Notes under the pieces: generated by a model
What the model saw: the letters and a program-made list of their open reading frames with translations, nothing else
The model's database searches: none
Told to the model about the DNA's origin: nothing
Assembly (NCBI GenBank): GCA_965653225.1
Contig: CBFGZI010000005.1
Span: 1-64,000 of the forward strand
DNA from: JALZDI01 sp965653225
GTDB lineage: Bacteria; Actinomycetota; Actinomycetes; Propionibacteriales; Nocardioidaceae
Length of the DNA stretch: 64,000 bases
Direction of reading: 5' to 3'
Made by a program: the position numbers and the translations under genes
Part shown: positions 1-8,319 of the stretch, piece by piece
Layout: every line of letters starts with the position of its first letter
Numbering within the stretch: position 1 is the stretch's first letter

Positions 1-26
1 GCCGGGGCCCTCACCCTGGCCTGAAA

Positions 27-632
27 TCAGGTGTCGACGACCGCGCCGTGGGCCTCGGCGAGCGCGACCGCACCGGCCAGGTCGAGCCGGGTGTCGCGGA
101 GCTCGGCCATCTCCAGGTCGACGCCGTGCAGCGTCGCGCCGCGCAGGTCCGCCTCGTGCAGCACGGTGTTGCGCAGGCTCGCGCGGGACAGGTCACATCC
201 GCGCAGCGAGGCCGAGCTCAGGTCTGCCTCGGAGAGGTCGGCCTCGGTCAGCATGACGCCGGAGAGGTCCTGCCCGGTCAGGTCGGCGCCGCGCATGACC
301 ACACCTCGCCACTGCCCGCCGCGCACGGTCAGCGGGCGCAGGGTGCAGCCGACGAAAACGCTGCCCGCGATCTTGCATCCGTCGAGCGTCGCGCCGAACA
401 GGGACGTGCGGGCGAGCTCGCACGCGACGAAGGCCGTGCTGGTGTGGGTGGACGCGTTGAGACGGCAGTTGGCGAACGTGCACGACTCGAAGCTGGTCGC
501 CTGGGTCGTCACCTCCGTGAGGTCGACGTCGCGGAACGTGCAGTGCCGGAACGTCATCCCCGACAGGTCGCGGCCGTACCAGTCCTCCTCGCGGAACTGC
601 TCGTCCGCCCAAACCTCGTCGTCGCCAGCCAT
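27..632 (-). CDS. Pentapeptide-repeat protein
   Basis: A 201-residue protein built almost entirely of five-residue repeats of the A(D/N)LXX type. Runs such as ADLTGQDLSG, EADLSEADLSSASL and ADLRGATLHG are plain from about residue 110 onward, and a more degenerate series (F or L at the central position) fills residues 25-95. The family folds as a right-handed quadrilateral beta-helix. Some members (MfpA/Qnr) mimic DNA and bind gyrase, but most have no known role. The ATG at 632 was chosen because repeat-type sequence begins just after it; the frame stays open further upstream in non-conserved sequence. No signal peptide is seen, so it is probably cytoplasmic. It lies convergent to nothing and is followed upstream by an oppositely uninformative 65-base gap. 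A gyrase-protecting role is possible but unsupported. Confidence 0.85.
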   Translation of the reverse strand: MAGDDEVWADEQFREEDWYGRDLSGMTFRHCTFRDVDLTEVTTQATSFESCTFANCRLNASTHTSTAFVACELARTSLFGATLDGCKIAGSVFVGCTLRPLTVRGGQWRGVVMRGADLTGQDLSGVMLTEADLSEADLSSASLRGCDLSRASLRNTVLHEADLRGATLHGVDLEMAELRDTRLDLAGAVALAEAHGAVVDT

Positions 633-696
633 GCGGTCACTCTGACACCTCGCGTCGACCCCGGCCGGGTAGCCGGAGGTCCGGGGGGCGTCGTCG

Positions 697-1452
697 CTAG
701 ACCCGCAGATGCGAGGCGCCGTTGAAGTCCAGCACACCGCCGGTGGCGAACTCCGCGTCGGGCGAGGCCAGGTACACGATCGCGCGCGCCACCTCTTCGG
801 GCGTGGCCACCCGCCCGAGCGGGCTCTCCTGGCGTCGCCGCTCCCCCGCGCTGCCGGCGAGAGCCACGGCGGCCATGTCGGTGTCGGTCCACCCCGGCGC
901 GACCGTGGTCACGGCGATGCCGCGCGGCCCGAGCGCGCGGGCCAGTGACTGGCCCATCGACACCAGGGCCGCCTTGCTGGCGCCGTACGCAGGCTGACCG
1001 GGCTCTCCGCGGAACGCGCCGCGCGAGCCGACGTTGACGATGCGGCCGCGCTCGGGCATGTGGCGCACCGCGCACCAGGTGACGTTCGCGGCGCCGACGA
1101 GGTTCACACCAAGGGTCTGGGCCCAGGCCTGCTGCCACTCCTCGTACGTCGTCTCGAAGATGTCGTGCGCGGTGAAGATCGCCGCGTTGTTGACGAGGAC
1201 GTCGAGGCGACCGCCCAGCTGGTCGGCAGCGTCGTCGACCATGGTCTGTACCTCCGCCGGGTCGGCGACGTCGGCGGCCACCAGGGCGTGTCCCTCGCCC
1301 GGCAGCGACGCCAGCACGTCCTCCGCGGCGGCCCGCGACGCGCCGTAGTGGACCGCGACGCGGTCGCCCTCGGCCGCGAACGCGCGGACGGTGGCCGCGC
1401 CGATGCCACGTGATGCCCCGGTGACCAGCACCGACCGTCCCTCGTTCGCCAT
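697..1452 (-). CDS. SDR-family oxidoreductase
   Basis: A 251-residue classical short-chain dehydrogenase, the usual length for the family. The cofactor-binding motif TGASRGIG is at residues 11-18, the NNA motif at 88-90, Asn117 in GVNLVG, the catalytic Ser at 143 and the YxxxK pair at Tyr156/Lys160. The C-terminus ends with TGGVLDFNGASHLRV, the typical final strand. The FabG-like architecture suggests an NAD(P)H-dependent keto/alcohol oxidoreductase; the substrate cannot be read. The frame continues far upstream, but the ATG at 1452 immediately precedes the Rossmann fold. It lies downstream of, and co-directional with, the VOC and AraC genes, separated by 35 bases, so a common transcript is possible. 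Confidence 0.93.
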   Translation of the reverse strand: MANEGRSVLVTGASRGIGAATVRAFAAEGDRVAVHYGASRAAAEDVLASLPGEGHALVAADVADPAEVQTMVDDAADQLGGRLDVLVNNAAIFTAHDIFETTYEEWQQAWAQTLGVNLVGAANVTWCAVRHMPERGRIVNVGSRGAFRGEPGQPAYGASKAALVSMGQSLARALGPRGIAVTTVAPGWTDTDMAAVALAGSAGERRRQESPLGRVATPEEVARAIVYLASPDAEFATGGVLDFNGASHLRV

Positions 1453-1487
1453 CGCGTCAGTCTGGCAGAGGGCGGCAGCGAGCTCGG

Positions 1488-1919
1488 TCAGGCGCCGAAG
1501 TCCTGGGCGGTGAACTCCTTGGGCTCGACCAGCACCAGCCAGTTGCCGGTGTTGTCGCGCATCACGGCCTCGATGCCGTACGGCCGGTCGGAGGGCTCCT
1601 GCAGGAACGTGACGCCCTTGGAGCTCAGCTCCTCGAACGTCTTGTGGCAGTCGTCCACCCGCAGGCCCAGGCCACCCATCTGGCCCTTCTCCAGCTGGTT
1701 GCGGACGTGGTCGGCCGCCTCCGGGTCGAGCGGCGGGCCGGGTGTCATCAGCGTGACCTGGAGCTCGGGCTGGCTGGGGTGGGAGACCGTCACCCAGCGG
1801 AACCCTTCGCCCATGGTGATGTCGGTGCCTGCCTCGAACCCCAGCACGTCGACGTAGAAGTCGCGCGTCGCGGTCTGGTCGAGGCAGTAGACGGTGACAA
1901 GGGAGATGTTGGTGATCAT
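1488..1919 (-). CDS. VOC/glyoxalase-family protein
   Basis: A 143-residue single-module vicinal-oxygen-chelate protein. The first beta-alpha-beta-beta-beta unit opens with NISLVTVYCLDQTATRDFY, the second with GLGLRVDDCHKTFEEL, and the end WLVLVEPKEF carries the usual C-terminal Glu in the metal-ligand position. Family members include glyoxalase I, dioxygenases and antibiotic-binding proteins; this sequence gives no reason to choose. It lies only 9 bases after the AraC-type regulator stop, on the same strand, so the pair is probably an operon in which the regulator controls or senses the substrate of this protein. No clear Shine-Dalgarno sequence precedes the ATG, as expected for a closely coupled downstream gene. 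Confidence 0.88.
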   Translation of the reverse strand: MITNISLVTVYCLDQTATRDFYVDVLGFEAGTDITMGEGFRWVTVSHPSQPELQVTLMTPGPPLDPEAADHVRNQLEKGQMGGLGLRVDDCHKTFEELSSKGVTFLQEPSDRPYGIEAVMRDNTGNWLVLVEPKEFTAQDFGA

Positions 1920-1928
1920 GCTGCGACG

Positions 1929-2429
1929 CTATGACCGACCCAAGCCATGCGTCTTCTCCCAGGTTGCTGTGTTCTGCGGGTCGGCGGTCGTGGGAACCGA
2001 CCCGCTGGTGCCGGCCGGGTCGACGGCACCGCGCATGAACACGTAGCAGCCGGGCACGTGCGGCACGCCCCGCGCCGACCAGCGTGCGCGGTAGGCCACC
2101 GGGCTCTCCCCCACGAGCTGGCGGAACCTGCTGGAGAAGGAGCCGAGGCTGCTGAAGCCGACCAGCATGCACACCTCGGTCACCGTCAGGTTGGCCGCCC
2201 GCAGCAGGTCCTGGGCGCGCTCGATGCGCCGGCGGGTGAGGTAGCGCATCGGTGTGTCGCCGTAGGTGGCCTCGAAGCAGCGGGCGAAGTGGTACTTGGA
2301 GACCCCGGCCACGGCGGCCAGGGCGTCCAGGTTCAGCGGCGCCTGGTAGTTGCGGTCGATGTGGTCACGGGCGCGTCGAAGGTGCGGGACGAGGCCGGGG
2401 GCGACCTCGCGCCTGCTGGTGACGACCAC
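1929..2429 (-). CDS. AraC-family transcriptional regulator
   Basis: A 166-residue protein consisting of a tandem helix-turn-helix AraC domain (about residues 12-115) and a short variable C-terminal tail. The first helix-turn-helix is in LDALAAVAGVSKYHFARCF, and the family signature is clear in the second, VGFSSLGSFSSRFRQLVGES. It lacks the usual N-terminal ligand-binding domain, so it resembles the short regulators of the SoxS type, which are controlled by their own level; the 50-residue Gly/Pro/Thr tail is unassigned. The start is a GTG with no obvious ribosome binding site. It is followed by the VOC gene with a 9-base gap, which suggests that the VOC protein is its target. Confidence 0.9.
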   Translation of the reverse strand: MVVTSRREVAPGLVPHLRRARDHIDRNYQAPLNLDALAAVAGVSKYHFARCFEATYGDTPMRYLTRRRIERAQDLLRAANLTVTEVCMLVGFSSLGSFSSRFRQLVGESPVAYRARWSARGVPHVPGCYVFMRGAVDPAGTSGSVPTTADPQNTATWEKTHGLGRS

Positions 2430-2438
2430 GCCAGGATG

Positions 2439-3176
2439 CTAGCTCTCGGCGGTTCCTTCCTGCGGCGGCGCCGGGGGCTCGGAAACGGCAACGGTCCCCG
2501 GGTCGACGCCGCCACCGTCGAAGCGGAACGGCGGGTAGACATCGGTCATCAGCGCGGCATACGCAGCGACCCGAAGCAGCCAGCGGTTCATGCCCAGCAC
2601 GAAGTCGAAGACACCCCTCGGGTACTTGCCGGTGAACAGCAGCACGATCGCAGCGATGAGCACGAGGAGGCCGATCAGACCCGGCGTGTATGTCGTCACG
2701 GACGGCGACGAGCCGTCAGCCGAGGTTGTCGTGGACACGATGTACGCGCTGCCGCCGACGAAGAGACCGACCACGAGGTAGTGCGGGATGGCCAGCAACC
2801 ACGACTTGACCAGCACCAGCCCGCGGGACAGGTGGTCGGGGTAGCTCACCTCGAGCCGCGCGGGATACTCGGGGTCGTCGGCCAGCTTGAACGGCGGGTA
2901 CCTGTCCGTGCCCAGCGCGGCGTACGAGTAGTAGTCCACCCGCCAGGTCCATCGCAGAACCCCGACGTTGAAGTCGAAGATCCCTCGCGGGTAGCGGCCC
3001 GTGAACAGGATCGCGAACCACGCGACGATGCTCGTCACGATGAACGCGATCCACAGGAAGAACAGCACGAAGTAGTGCGGGATGGCCAGCAGCCACTTCA
3101 CCAGCCACAGCCATCTGCTCAGGCCGGGGTCGAGCCGGCCACCCACCCGTACCGGATAGCCAACTGCGTGGCTCAT
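2439..3176 (-). CDS. DUF4389 integral membrane protein
   Basis: A 245-residue membrane protein made of two tandem copies of the DUF4389 unit. Each copy has a signature around YP(V/A)R followed by L..WLLAIPHY, two membrane segments, and a closing motif FTGRYPRGIFDF or FTGKYPRGVFDF that is followed by an aromatic YPPF segment. Four to six transmembrane helices are visible, and the second half is separated by a Ser/Thr-rich extracellular or loop segment (TTTSADGSSPSVTTY). The family is common in Actinobacteria and has no known function. The ATG start is clear. The stop lies 9 bases from the AraC gene start on the same strand. Confidence 0.9.
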   Translation of the reverse strand: MSHAVGYPVRVGGRLDPGLSRWLWLVKWLLAIPHYFVLFFLWIAFIVTSIVAWFAILFTGRYPRGIFDFNVGVLRWTWRVDYYSYAALGTDRYPPFKLADDPEYPARLEVSYPDHLSRGLVLVKSWLLAIPHYLVVGLFVGGSAYIVSTTTSADGSSPSVTTYTPGLIGLLVLIAAIVLLFTGKYPRGVFDFVLGMNRWLLRVAAYAALMTDVYPPFRFDGGGVDPGTVAVSEPPAPPQEGTAES

Positions 3177-3322
3177 AACGATCAGCTCCCTCGTATACGA
3201 GGTCAGGGCGCCTGTTGGTGCCGCTCACCTAGCACGATGGACCCGGAAACGGCCGCTGTGTAGGGACGAATCGCACCCTCCGCACACGGCGACCGCAGTC
3301 GGCTGTCGGCCGCCGGGTACGC

Positions 3323-3751
3323 CTACGCCGGACGCAGGTGGGCCGCGTCGACCCAGGTCTCCACGGTGGTCGCGGTGTCGGGCTCGCCGACCAGGTAGAC
3401 CACGCGTGCGCGCCAGCCCCGGTCGTCGCGTTGCCACTCGACGACCAGGCCGGGCCACGGACCCGACCCGTCGCCGGGTCCCGCCACCCAGCAGTGCCGG
3501 CGCCGTGGTCCCCGACGCGCGGCGTCGCCGTTCGGGGTGTACGGACCGGCACCGGGCGGGCCGGCGTCGTCCGCGGCCGGGGGTCCGGGTGCCGCGCCGG
3601 ACTGTGAGGTCTTTGTCGTCACCGCGTGGCCCGCGACCGCTGGGGATGGGGCACGTTGGTCGTCAGCACCGTGGTCGCCGCCGGCCCGCGCCGCCGCGCT
3701 GCGCTCGGCCAGTGTCGGGCCACGGCGTCTGCCCATGCCTCCCGCGGCCAT
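3323..3751 (-). CDS. Hypothetical actinobacterial protein with basic/disordered N-terminus
   Basis: A protein of about 142 residues. The first 85 residues are low-complexity (Ala/Gly/Pro/Arg) and probably disordered. The last 55 form a compact domain, HCWVAGPGDGSGPWPGLVVEWQ... ending VETWVDAAHLRPA, with a pattern of conserved-looking tryptophans that reads as a small beta-barrel. I do not recognise a named family. The start was placed at the ATG at 3751; two other in-frame starts lie within 20 codons. It is divergently oriented from the secreted-protein gene at 3915 and shares the 163-base intergenic region with it. Confidence 0.65.
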   Translation of the reverse strand: MAAGGMGRRRGPTLAERSAAARAGGDHGADDQRAPSPAVAGHAVTTKTSQSGAAPGPPAADDAGPPGAGPYTPNGDAARRGPRRRHCWVAGPGDGSGPWPGLVVEWQRDDRGWRARVVYLVGEPDTATTVETWVDAAHLRPA

Positions 3752-3914
3752 GGCACCAGCCTGCCACACATTCGAATCTTTGTTCGAGCCACATACTGAG
3801 GGTCGGACGATCGGACAGGTTTACCGAAACCGATCACGGAGGGTGTCCGGCTTACCTCATACTTGGTGCCGGTCGCGGTGCATGTCAGCCCCGCCGAAAC
3901 GAACTGGGACTGCC

Positions 3915-4937
3915 ATGCACGTCGCACGTCGATCTCTGCTTGCCGCCGCCGTCGGCACACTCGCGCTGGCCACGGTGCCGGCGATGTCGCTTGCACAGGC
4001 CGACACGGTGCCGGCGCCGGACACGGTGCGGGTCCGGATGTCGAGGACGGATGTCCACGCGCCGGACGCGCTCGCGGCCGCGCGCTACCGCCTCGCCGTC
4101 GAGGCTCCGAGCCGGTTCCCCGGCATGCTCCAGCTCGTGAAGCCCGACCACGGCTACACGCAGGCGGAGTTTCGCGCCGACGCGCGGCGCGCCGGCCGCC
4201 CCGGCGGGCTCCCCGCGCTGAAGCGGCTCCTGACCAAGCTGCGGTGCTTCGGTGGCGCAGTCGTCGCGCCGGGACGCACCGGCGCACTCTGGGAGACCCT
4301 GTACTCCGGTCGCTACTGGCTGATGGCGCCGGCGCTTCGTCCCGGCGGCGTCGACATCAAGACCGTCCGCGTGCACGGCACGCCGGGAGCCAGCCGCTTC
4401 CCGTGGGTGTCCGCCAACGCCACCAGCACCAACCGCGGGCTGCGGCTGGAGCGTCAGATCCCTCGTACGGGCCGGATGCTGGTCCGCAACAACAGCCACG
4501 TCGACGACTCCCTGATGCTGCTGCCGCTACGGCCGGGCACGCACTACGCCGACTTCGTCCACTGGCTGCACCGCCCGATGGGGGAGATGCCCGTCCGGTT
4601 CCGCGGCGCCCGCGTCACCGCCAACCTGTCCCCTGACGCCGGCTACGTGCTGCGCTACCAGCTGCACCCCGCCGATTACGTCGTGTTCAGCTTCACCAGC
4701 CTCATCTCGCCAGGCCGGATCAGCGACGTCTTCCAGCCGCTGACGGTTCCCTCCGGCCGCCACGCCCGCAGCGCCGCGTCGTGGCAGGCGCCCGGTGGTG
4801 GCCTCCGGAACGCACCCCGGCTCGCTGAGCGGGTCGAACGCTGGCACGCCAGCAGCGGCACCGGCGGCACCGTGAAGTCGCGGCTCGGCTCGCTGCGGCG
4901 CAGCCTCCGGCCGATGCTGGCGCCCCGGTTCGGCTGA
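3915..4937 (+). CDS. Secreted protein of unknown function
   Basis: A 340-residue exported protein. Residues 1-33 form a signal peptide with a twin-arginine pair (ARRSLLAA) followed by a hydrophobic stretch and an AQA-type cleavage site, so Tat export is possible. The mature part has no catalytic motif that I recognise. The segment around residues 190-275 (NNSHVDDSLMLLPLRPG, then a Tyr/Phe-rich strand ending in HPADYVVFSF) resembles the cupredoxin-like beta-sandwich seen in other actinobacterial exported proteins; this is a weak inference. The C-terminus is basic and Ser/Arg-rich. The frame is open for 126 codons further upstream, but the ATG at 3915 starts the signal peptide. Confidence 0.75.
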   Translation: MHVARRSLLAAAVGTLALATVPAMSLAQADTVPAPDTVRVRMSRTDVHAPDALAAARYRLAVEAPSRFPGMLQLVKPDHGYTQAEFRADARRAGRPGGLPALKRLLTKLRCFGGAVVAPGRTGALWETLYSGRYWLMAPALRPGGVDIKTVRVHGTPGASRFPWVSANATSTNRGLRLERQIPRTGRMLVRNNSHVDDSLMLLPLRPGTHYADFVHWLHRPMGEMPVRFRGARVTANLSPDAGYVLRYQLHPADYVVFSFTSLISPGRISDVFQPLTVPSGRHARSAASWQAPGGGLRNAPRLAERVERWHASSGTGGTVKSRLGSLRRSLRPMLAPRFG

Positions 4938-4963
4938 CCGCGGGCGCCTGGTGCCACGCGGCG

Positions 4964-5692
4964 TCAGCCGTACCGGGCGACGAAGTTCGTCAGGATCTTG
5001 GTCGGCTCGGTGACCAGTGCGGACGTGAGCCGGGCCGCCAGCGCGTCGCTCTCCTCGGCCGGGAAGTAGCCGGCGTCGCGGTAGACCCGTATCCGGGTCA
5101 GGATCCCGGCCTGGTCGAGCTCGGGGTGGAACTGGGTGGCGTACAGGTTCGTCCTGACCCGGAACATCTGCACCGGACAGGTCGCCGAGCTTGCCAGCAG
5201 GACGGCGCTCGACGGCAGCGTGCGGCATGCCTCCTTGTGGCCGACGAATGCGGAGAAGGTCGGTGGGATCCCGGCAAGCAGCGGGTCGTCCATGCCCTCG
5301 TCGGTGAGCTTGATGTCGACCGCGCTGACGGGCTCGGAGTACGTGCGGTCGATGATCCCGCCCTGGTGGACCCCGAGAGTCCCGACCCCGTAGCAGGCAC
5401 CGAGGAACGGGAAGTCGCGCGCGACCATCTCGTCGAGGAGCGACCGCAGCTCGGCCTCGACCCGGCGCTGGTCCGGCGACTTGACCTCGACGGGGTCGCT
5501 GGAGTTGTACGGGCTGCCGCCCACCAGCACGCCGGAGTAGTCGTCGAGGTCGACCGGCGGCAGCGGCGCACCGTCCATCCGGTGCCGGTGCAGCTCGTGC
5601 TCGGCCAGGTCGGTCATCCGCATCACCGCGGCGTACTCGTCGTCGGCCGCCTCGTCCTCCGGGCGAGACGACAGCAGCAGGAACGGCTTCAC
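4964..5692 (-). CDS. Class I glutamine amidotransferase-like protein
   Basis: A 242-residue stand-alone GATase1 domain of the GMP-synthase-like type. The nucleophile elbow GACYGVGTLG places Cys100 in the active site, and the His-Glu pair is in QFHPE (His189, Glu191). The oxyanion loop is VGGSPYN. No synthase domain is fused. Stand-alone members hydrolyse glutamine for a partner enzyme or act on gamma-glutamyl compounds; no partner lies beside it here. It is divergent from the FadR-type regulator gene, with 176 bases between the two starts containing a FadR-like operator, so it may be controlled by that regulator. Confidence 0.9.
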   Translation of the reverse strand: MKPFLLLSSRPEDEAADDEYAAVMRMTDLAEHELHRHRMDGAPLPPVDLDDYSGVLVGGSPYNSSDPVEVKSPDQRRVEAELRSLLDEMVARDFPFLGACYGVGTLGVHQGGIIDRTYSEPVSAVDIKLTDEGMDDPLLAGIPPTFSAFVGHKEACRTLPSSAVLLASSATCPVQMFRVRTNLYATQFHPELDQAGILTRIRVYRDAGYFPAEESDALAARLTSALVTEPTKILTNFVARYG

Positions 5693-5817
5693 GCCGACGA
5701 TGGTAGGTGTGCGCCCCTCGTCGGCACTGCGCGCATTCCCTCACGCCGAGACTGTCCGAACGTGTGGTCTCTGCGGGTCCGCGCAAGCTCGGCGCGAGAA
5801 AGGTCCGCCGTCCGCAT

Positions 5818-5833
5818 ACTGGTCTGACCACTT
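5818..5833. promoter_or_regulatory. FadR/GntR-type operator
   Basis: The sequence ACTGGTCTGACCACTT contains the perfect inverted repeat TGGTC-T-GACCA and matches the classical FadR consensus (AACTGGTCNGACCAGTT) at nearly every position. A further half-site, TTGACCAG, follows directly. It lies 35 bases upstream of the GntR/FadR-family start codon, so autoregulation is the simplest reading, with possible control of the divergent amidotransferase gene. Confidence 0.7.
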
Positions 5834-5868
5834 GACCAGCAGCCGGTCCGGCCGACAGATTTCTGCTC

Positions 5869-6588
5869 ATGGCCCTGCGACCCGTCTCCCGTCGGCTGCT
5901 CCCCGACGAGGTCTTCGACCAGATCCTCGGCGAGGTGGTCGACGGGGACCTCGCCCCCGGCGCGAACCTGCCGAGCGAACGCCGCCTCGCGGAGGTCCTT
6001 GGAGTGTCCCGTCCCGCGGTGCGCGAGGCGCTGCAGCGGATGGCGCAGGCGCGGCTGGTCGACGTCCGGCACGGCGGCGCGACGACGGTGCGGGAGTTCA
6101 GGCGGTCCGCGGGCCTGGACCTGCTCCCCCGGCTGCTGCTGCGCGACGGCGAGCTCGACCCGTCGGTCGCTCGCAGCATCCTCGAGGCCCGGATCGCGGT
6201 CGCGCCCGAGGTCGCGGCACTGGCCGCCCAGCGTGGCGACGCCGCTGTGCATGAGGCGCTCGCCGAGGCGGTTGCGGACCTCGCGGACGCCGACGACCCG
6301 GTGGCGCGCCAGCGCGCCGCGCTGGCCTTCTGGGACCAGGTGGTCGACGGCGCCGACTCGGTGGTGTTCCGGCTGATGTTCAACAGCCTGCGTGCCGCCT
6401 ACGAGCCCGCGATCGAGGCGCTCGCCGTCCTGATGGACACCGAGGTGACGCAGGTCGACGCCTACCGCGACGTACAGGCGGCCATCGCCGAGCGCGACCC
6501 CGAACGGGCGCGCACCGCGACGGTGCGCCTGCTGCAGCCGGCCACGACCGGCCTGATCGACGCGATCCAAGCGATGGAGGAATCCTGA
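5869..6588 (+). CDS. FadR-subfamily GntR transcriptional regulator
   Basis: A 239-residue regulator. The N-terminal winged helix-turn-helix spans residues about 12-78, with the GntR signature LPSERRLAEVLGVSRPAVRE. An all-helical FCD-type ligand domain follows (about 95-230), with alternating Arg/His/Asp positions such as EARIAVAPEVAALAA. FadR-type GntR proteins bind acyl-CoAs or small carboxylates. The stop codon overlaps the start of the next gene by one base (TGATG), so the regulator and the membrane hydroxylase are translationally coupled. The FadR-like operator just upstream and the lipid-type downstream enzyme together suggest a fatty-acid-responsive circuit; this is an inference. Confidence 0.92.
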   Translation: MALRPVSRRLLPDEVFDQILGEVVDGDLAPGANLPSERRLAEVLGVSRPAVREALQRMAQARLVDVRHGGATTVREFRRSAGLDLLPRLLLRDGELDPSVARSILEARIAVAPEVAALAAQRGDAAVHEALAEAVADLADADDPVARQRAALAFWDQVVDGADSVVFRLMFNSLRAAYEPAIEALAVLMDTEVTQVDAYRDVQAAIAERDPERARTATVRLLQPATTGLIDAIQAMEES

Positions 6589-7316
6589 TGACCCGTCCCT
6601 CCCCTGAGGTCGAACGGCTCGCGGCCCAGCGGCTCGCCGCCGACGAGCGACGGATCACCGGTGCCCGTCGCACGTCGGTCTCACTGGGCCAGTCGTGGCA
6701 GGCGTTCCTGCGGCACCCGTCGCCGTGGATGATCGCCGCCACCCTTGCGTTCGGACTGGTGGCGAGGTTCGTCGTGGGCGACTGGCGCTGGACCGACGCC
6801 GTGCTGCCGCTCGCGCTGGTCGCCGCCTTCCCCGTCATCGAATGGGTCATCCATGTCTGCGTGCTGCACTGGCGGCCGCGCCGGCTCGGCCGGGTCGAGC
6901 TCGACACGCTGCTGGCGCGCAAGCACCGAGCGCACCACGCCGACCCGCGCGACATCCCGCTGGTCTTCATTCCGTGGCAGGTCCTGGCCTGGCTGCTCCC
7001 GGCCTACGTCGCAATGGCCTTCCTGGCGTTCCCGCGCGACGGCCTGGGCCTGACGTTCCTCGTGGCGGTCACCGCCCTGGGGTTCGCCTACGAGTGGGTC
7101 CACTACCTCGTGCACAGTGACTACCGCCCTCGCTCCAACGCGTACCGGGCGGTGTGGCGGAACCACCGGCTGCACCACTACAAGAACGAGCACTACTGGT
7201 TCACCGTCACGACAGCCGGGACGGCCGACCGGCTCCTCGGCACCTATCCGGACGCCGCTGACGTCGAGACGTCGCCGACCGTTCGCGCGCTGCACGCCGT
7301 CGAGACGTCGGCGTAG
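6588..7316 (+). CDS. Fatty acid hydroxylase / sterol desaturase superfamily membrane protein
   Basis: A 242-residue di-iron membrane enzyme. Four hydrophobic segments alternate with histidine clusters: HRAHH at residues 113-117, a second cluster in EWVHYLVHSDY near 170, and HRLHH followed by NEHYWF near 190. These match the eight-histidine pattern of the fatty-acid-hydroxylase superfamily, which hydroxylates or desaturates lipids, sterols or carotenoids using O2. The compact 240-residue length is closest to the carotene-hydroxylase-like members. It overlaps the FadR-type regulator by one base and is presumably its main target. The substrate is not determined. Confidence 0.88.
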   Translation: MTRPSPEVERLAAQRLAADERRITGARRTSVSLGQSWQAFLRHPSPWMIAATLAFGLVARFVVGDWRWTDAVLPLALVAAFPVIEWVIHVCVLHWRPRRLGRVELDTLLARKHRAHHADPRDIPLVFIPWQVLAWLLPAYVAMAFLAFPRDGLGLTFLVAVTALGFAYEWVHYLVHSDYRPRSNAYRAVWRNHRLHHYKNEHYWFTVTTAGTADRLLGTYPDAADVETSPTVRALHAVETSA

Positions 7317-7343
7317 GCGAGGCACACGCTGCGTGCGCCCGGC

Positions 7344-8318
7344 GTGTGGTTGGCTGGCCTCGTGCCTGTCGTAAGGGCCCTCGCATGGGCGCTTGCTCTC
7401 GTCGCAGTGACGATGACTGCAGCGAGATGGGTGGATGTCGCGTGGCCGCCGCTGGTGATCGTCCAGTCGCTGAGCCCGGTCTCCGCAGTCCTCGCGGTAC
7501 TGGCTCTGCTCGGTGCTGTTGCCTACGGTCGGCGCAGCGGCCGCCTCGTCCTGGCCGGCACATCCGTCGCGGTGCTCGCCGTGCAGGCTGCACTGTGGGT
7601 GCCCTGGCTCACAGACGAGCCGGTCCATCGCGGACAGCACCTGACCGTGATGACCGTCAACCTGTACAAGGGACGCGCGGACATCGCCGCGATCACGCGC
7701 ATGGTCCGTGCCGAGGGCGTGGACGTGCTCACCGTCAGCGAGCTCACCCCTGCCGCTGCCGCCAACGTTCAGCGCAGCGAACTCGACGACGTGCTCCCGC
7801 ACGCGATGCCGAGTGACACCGGCTCCTCGCCAACCACCGCTCTGCTCAGCCGGCAGCCGTTGGTGCCCCTGCCTGCGACCGCTCCGGACTCTCCGGGTGC
7901 GGCGGTGCGGGCGCAGGTCGCGACGCTCCCGCGCTCCGCGGGCGTCACCGTCTGTGCCGTCCATCCCTATCCCCCGGTCCCGGGCCGGATACGCAAGTGG
8001 CGGCGGTCGCAGGTCCAGCTGACCGAATGGGCCGCGCGTACGACGGATCCTGTCGTGGTCGCCGGAGACTTCAACGCGTCCATCGACCATCCCGGCCTGC
8101 GGGACGTGCTGAGCACAGGTCTTCGCGACGCGCACGAGGTGGCGGGCGCGGGACGGCCGGTCACCTGGCCCTTCGGGCGGACGCTCCCGCCGTTCGTGCA
8201 GATCGACCATGTGCTCGTGCGTGGCCTCGACGTCGAGTCGGTGAAGGAAGTCCGGGTCCCGGGCAGCGACCACGCCGCGGTCGTGGCCCACCTGGTCGTG
8301 CCGGCTGCTGGGCGATGA
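7344..8318 (+). CDS. Membrane-anchored endonuclease/exonuclease/phosphatase-family protein
   Basis: A 324-residue protein with three N-terminal transmembrane helices (residues about 5-95) followed by an EEP hydrolase domain. The catalytic signatures are VMTVNLYKG (metal/Asn strand), SELTP (Glu ligand), GDFNAS and the closing SDHAAVV. EEP domains include nucleases and phosphodiesterases; the membrane-anchored actinobacterial form is thought to act outside the cell. The GTG at 7344 was chosen; a second GTG lies 6 codons further in. The stop is one base before the ATG of the DUF429 gene, so the two are co-transcribed, and the shared nuclease theme is notable. Confidence 0.87.
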   Translation: MWLAGLVPVVRALAWALALVAVTMTAARWVDVAWPPLVIVQSLSPVSAVLAVLALLGAVAYGRRSGRLVLAGTSVAVLAVQAALWVPWLTDEPVHRGQHLTVMTVNLYKGRADIAAITRMVRAEGVDVLTVSELTPAAAANVQRSELDDVLPHAMPSDTGSSPTTALLSRQPLVPLPATAPDSPGAAVRAQVATLPRSAGVTVCAVHPYPPVPGRIRKWRRSQVQLTEWAARTTDPVVVAGDFNASIDHPGLRDVLSTGLRDAHEVAGAGRPVTWPFGRTLPPFVQIDHVLVRGLDVESVKEVRVPGSDHAAVVAHLVVPAAGR

Positions 8319-8319
8319 G

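Noticed and set aside
1..26. Possible coding end at the left edge
   Set aside because: Only 26 bases are visible and no frame shows homology.
31..725. Long plus-strand open frames over the pentapeptide gene
   Set aside because: They are mirror frames of a G+C-rich gene on the other strand; the minus-strand frame has clear pentapeptide repeats and good codon use.
1947..3263. 438-codon plus-strand open frame across AraC and DUF4389 genes
   Set aside because: The frame has no homology pattern, is rich in Arg/Val/His, and is antisense to two well-recognised genes.
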